Of a DNA stretch of 5,522 nucleotides, positions 5,451-5,522 are shown one piece after another. The notes beneath the pieces were generated by a model that worked only from the letters and a program-made list of their open reading frames with translations, did not search any database and was not told the origin of the DNA. The stretch is from CAWUIH01 sp963922495 (GTDB lineage Bacteria; Pseudomonadota; Gammaproteobacteria; Coxiellales; Coxiellaceae): NCBI GenBank assembly GCA_963922495.1, contig CAWUIH010000091.1:1-5522 (forward strand), read 5' to 3'. The position numbers and the translations under genes are program-made. Position 1 is the stretch's first letter, and each line of letters begins with the position of its first letter.

Positions 5451-5522
5451 TGGCAGACCAGGAGGGAATCGAACCCCCAACCTGCGGTTTTGGAGACCGC
5501 CGCTCTGCCAATTGAGCTACTG
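5451..5522 (-). tRNA. tRNA-Trp (anticodon CCA), 5' end cut by the window edge
   Basis: The cloverleaf reads directly in the transcript. The last three bases of the 5' acceptor strand are CAG, followed by TA (positions 8-9), a D stem GCTC/GAGC and a perfect 5-bp anticodon stem GCGGT/ACCGC around CTCCAAA, whose central CCA decodes UGG (tryptophan). The variable loop is AGGTT, the T stem is GGGGG/CCCTC (one G-T) around TTCGATT, and the 3' acceptor CTGGTCT ends with discriminator G and an encoded CCA (5453-5451). Pairing predicts that the missing four bases are AGAC, giving a 76-base tRNA like the E. coli one. It stands 30 bases upstream of secE with no terminator-like hairpin and U-run between them, so tRNA and secE may share a transcript. 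Confidence 0.96.

Noticed and set aside
5421..5480. Longer secE reading from TTG 5480
   Set aside because: The extra 20 codons come from the T arm and acceptor of tRNA-Trp. GTG 5420 has a Shine-Dalgarno site and yields exactly the E. coli SecE length.
1..5522. Mobile element, CRISPR array, phage or defence system, or other novel locus
   Set aside because: All genes are conserved housekeeping genes in the usual order and on one strand. I see no transposase, spaced repeats, integrase or attachment duplication at the tRNA within the window; the tRNA 3' end is intact and followed by secE, not by an integrated element.

Overview
The window is a stretch of a gammaproteobacterial chromosome carrying the conserved ribosomal-protein/RNA-polymerase cluster, all on the minus strand. 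In transcription order, from right to left, it reads tRNA-Trp, secE, nusG, rplK (L11), rplA (L1), rplJ (L10), rplL (L7/L12), rpoB (RNA polymerase beta). The gammaproteobacterial placement rests on close motif-level likeness of every protein to the E. coli family members. A 127-residue three-helix SecE, as in E. coli, a tRNA-Trp directly upstream of secE and the form of the L10 leader also fit. Base composition is moderate to AT-leaning by eye. The genus cannot be fixed from what is visible.

Layout: 5451-5522 is tRNA-Trp(CCA), missing only about four bases of its 5' acceptor strand beyond the right edge. secE (5037-5420, GTG start) follows after 30 bases and nusG (4435-5031) after 5 more. An 86-base spacer with a possible L1 autoregulatory hairpin precedes rplK (3905-4348), whose stop overlaps the rplA start (3210-3905) in TAATG. 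The 308-base rplA-rplJ spacer (2902-3209) is the only long non-coding stretch. It holds two adjacent hairpins, a 29-base near-palindrome, the conserved L10 leader helix and a perfect 9-bp GAAA-capped hairpin just upstream of the rplJ ribosome binding site. rplJ (2374-2901, GTG start) is followed after 26 bases by rplL (1967-2347). An 87-base spacer with a 14-bp hairpin precedes rpoB, of which the first 626 codons (2-1879) are present; the rest lies beyond the left edge.

How they work together: L11, L1, L10 and L7/L12 build the L1 and L7/L12 stalks of the large ribosomal subunit. NusG and RpoB are transcription components, and NusG also links polymerase to the ribosome or Rho. SecE is a subunit of the SecYEG translocon. 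The spacers hold the control elements expected of such an operon: L1 and L10 translational feedback, and a stem-loop between the L7/L12 and beta genes that may adjust the ribosome-to-polymerase ratio. All reading frames are intact. I see no mobile element, CRISPR array, foreign gene or previously undescribed system; the points worth checking are in the spacers and in start-site choice.
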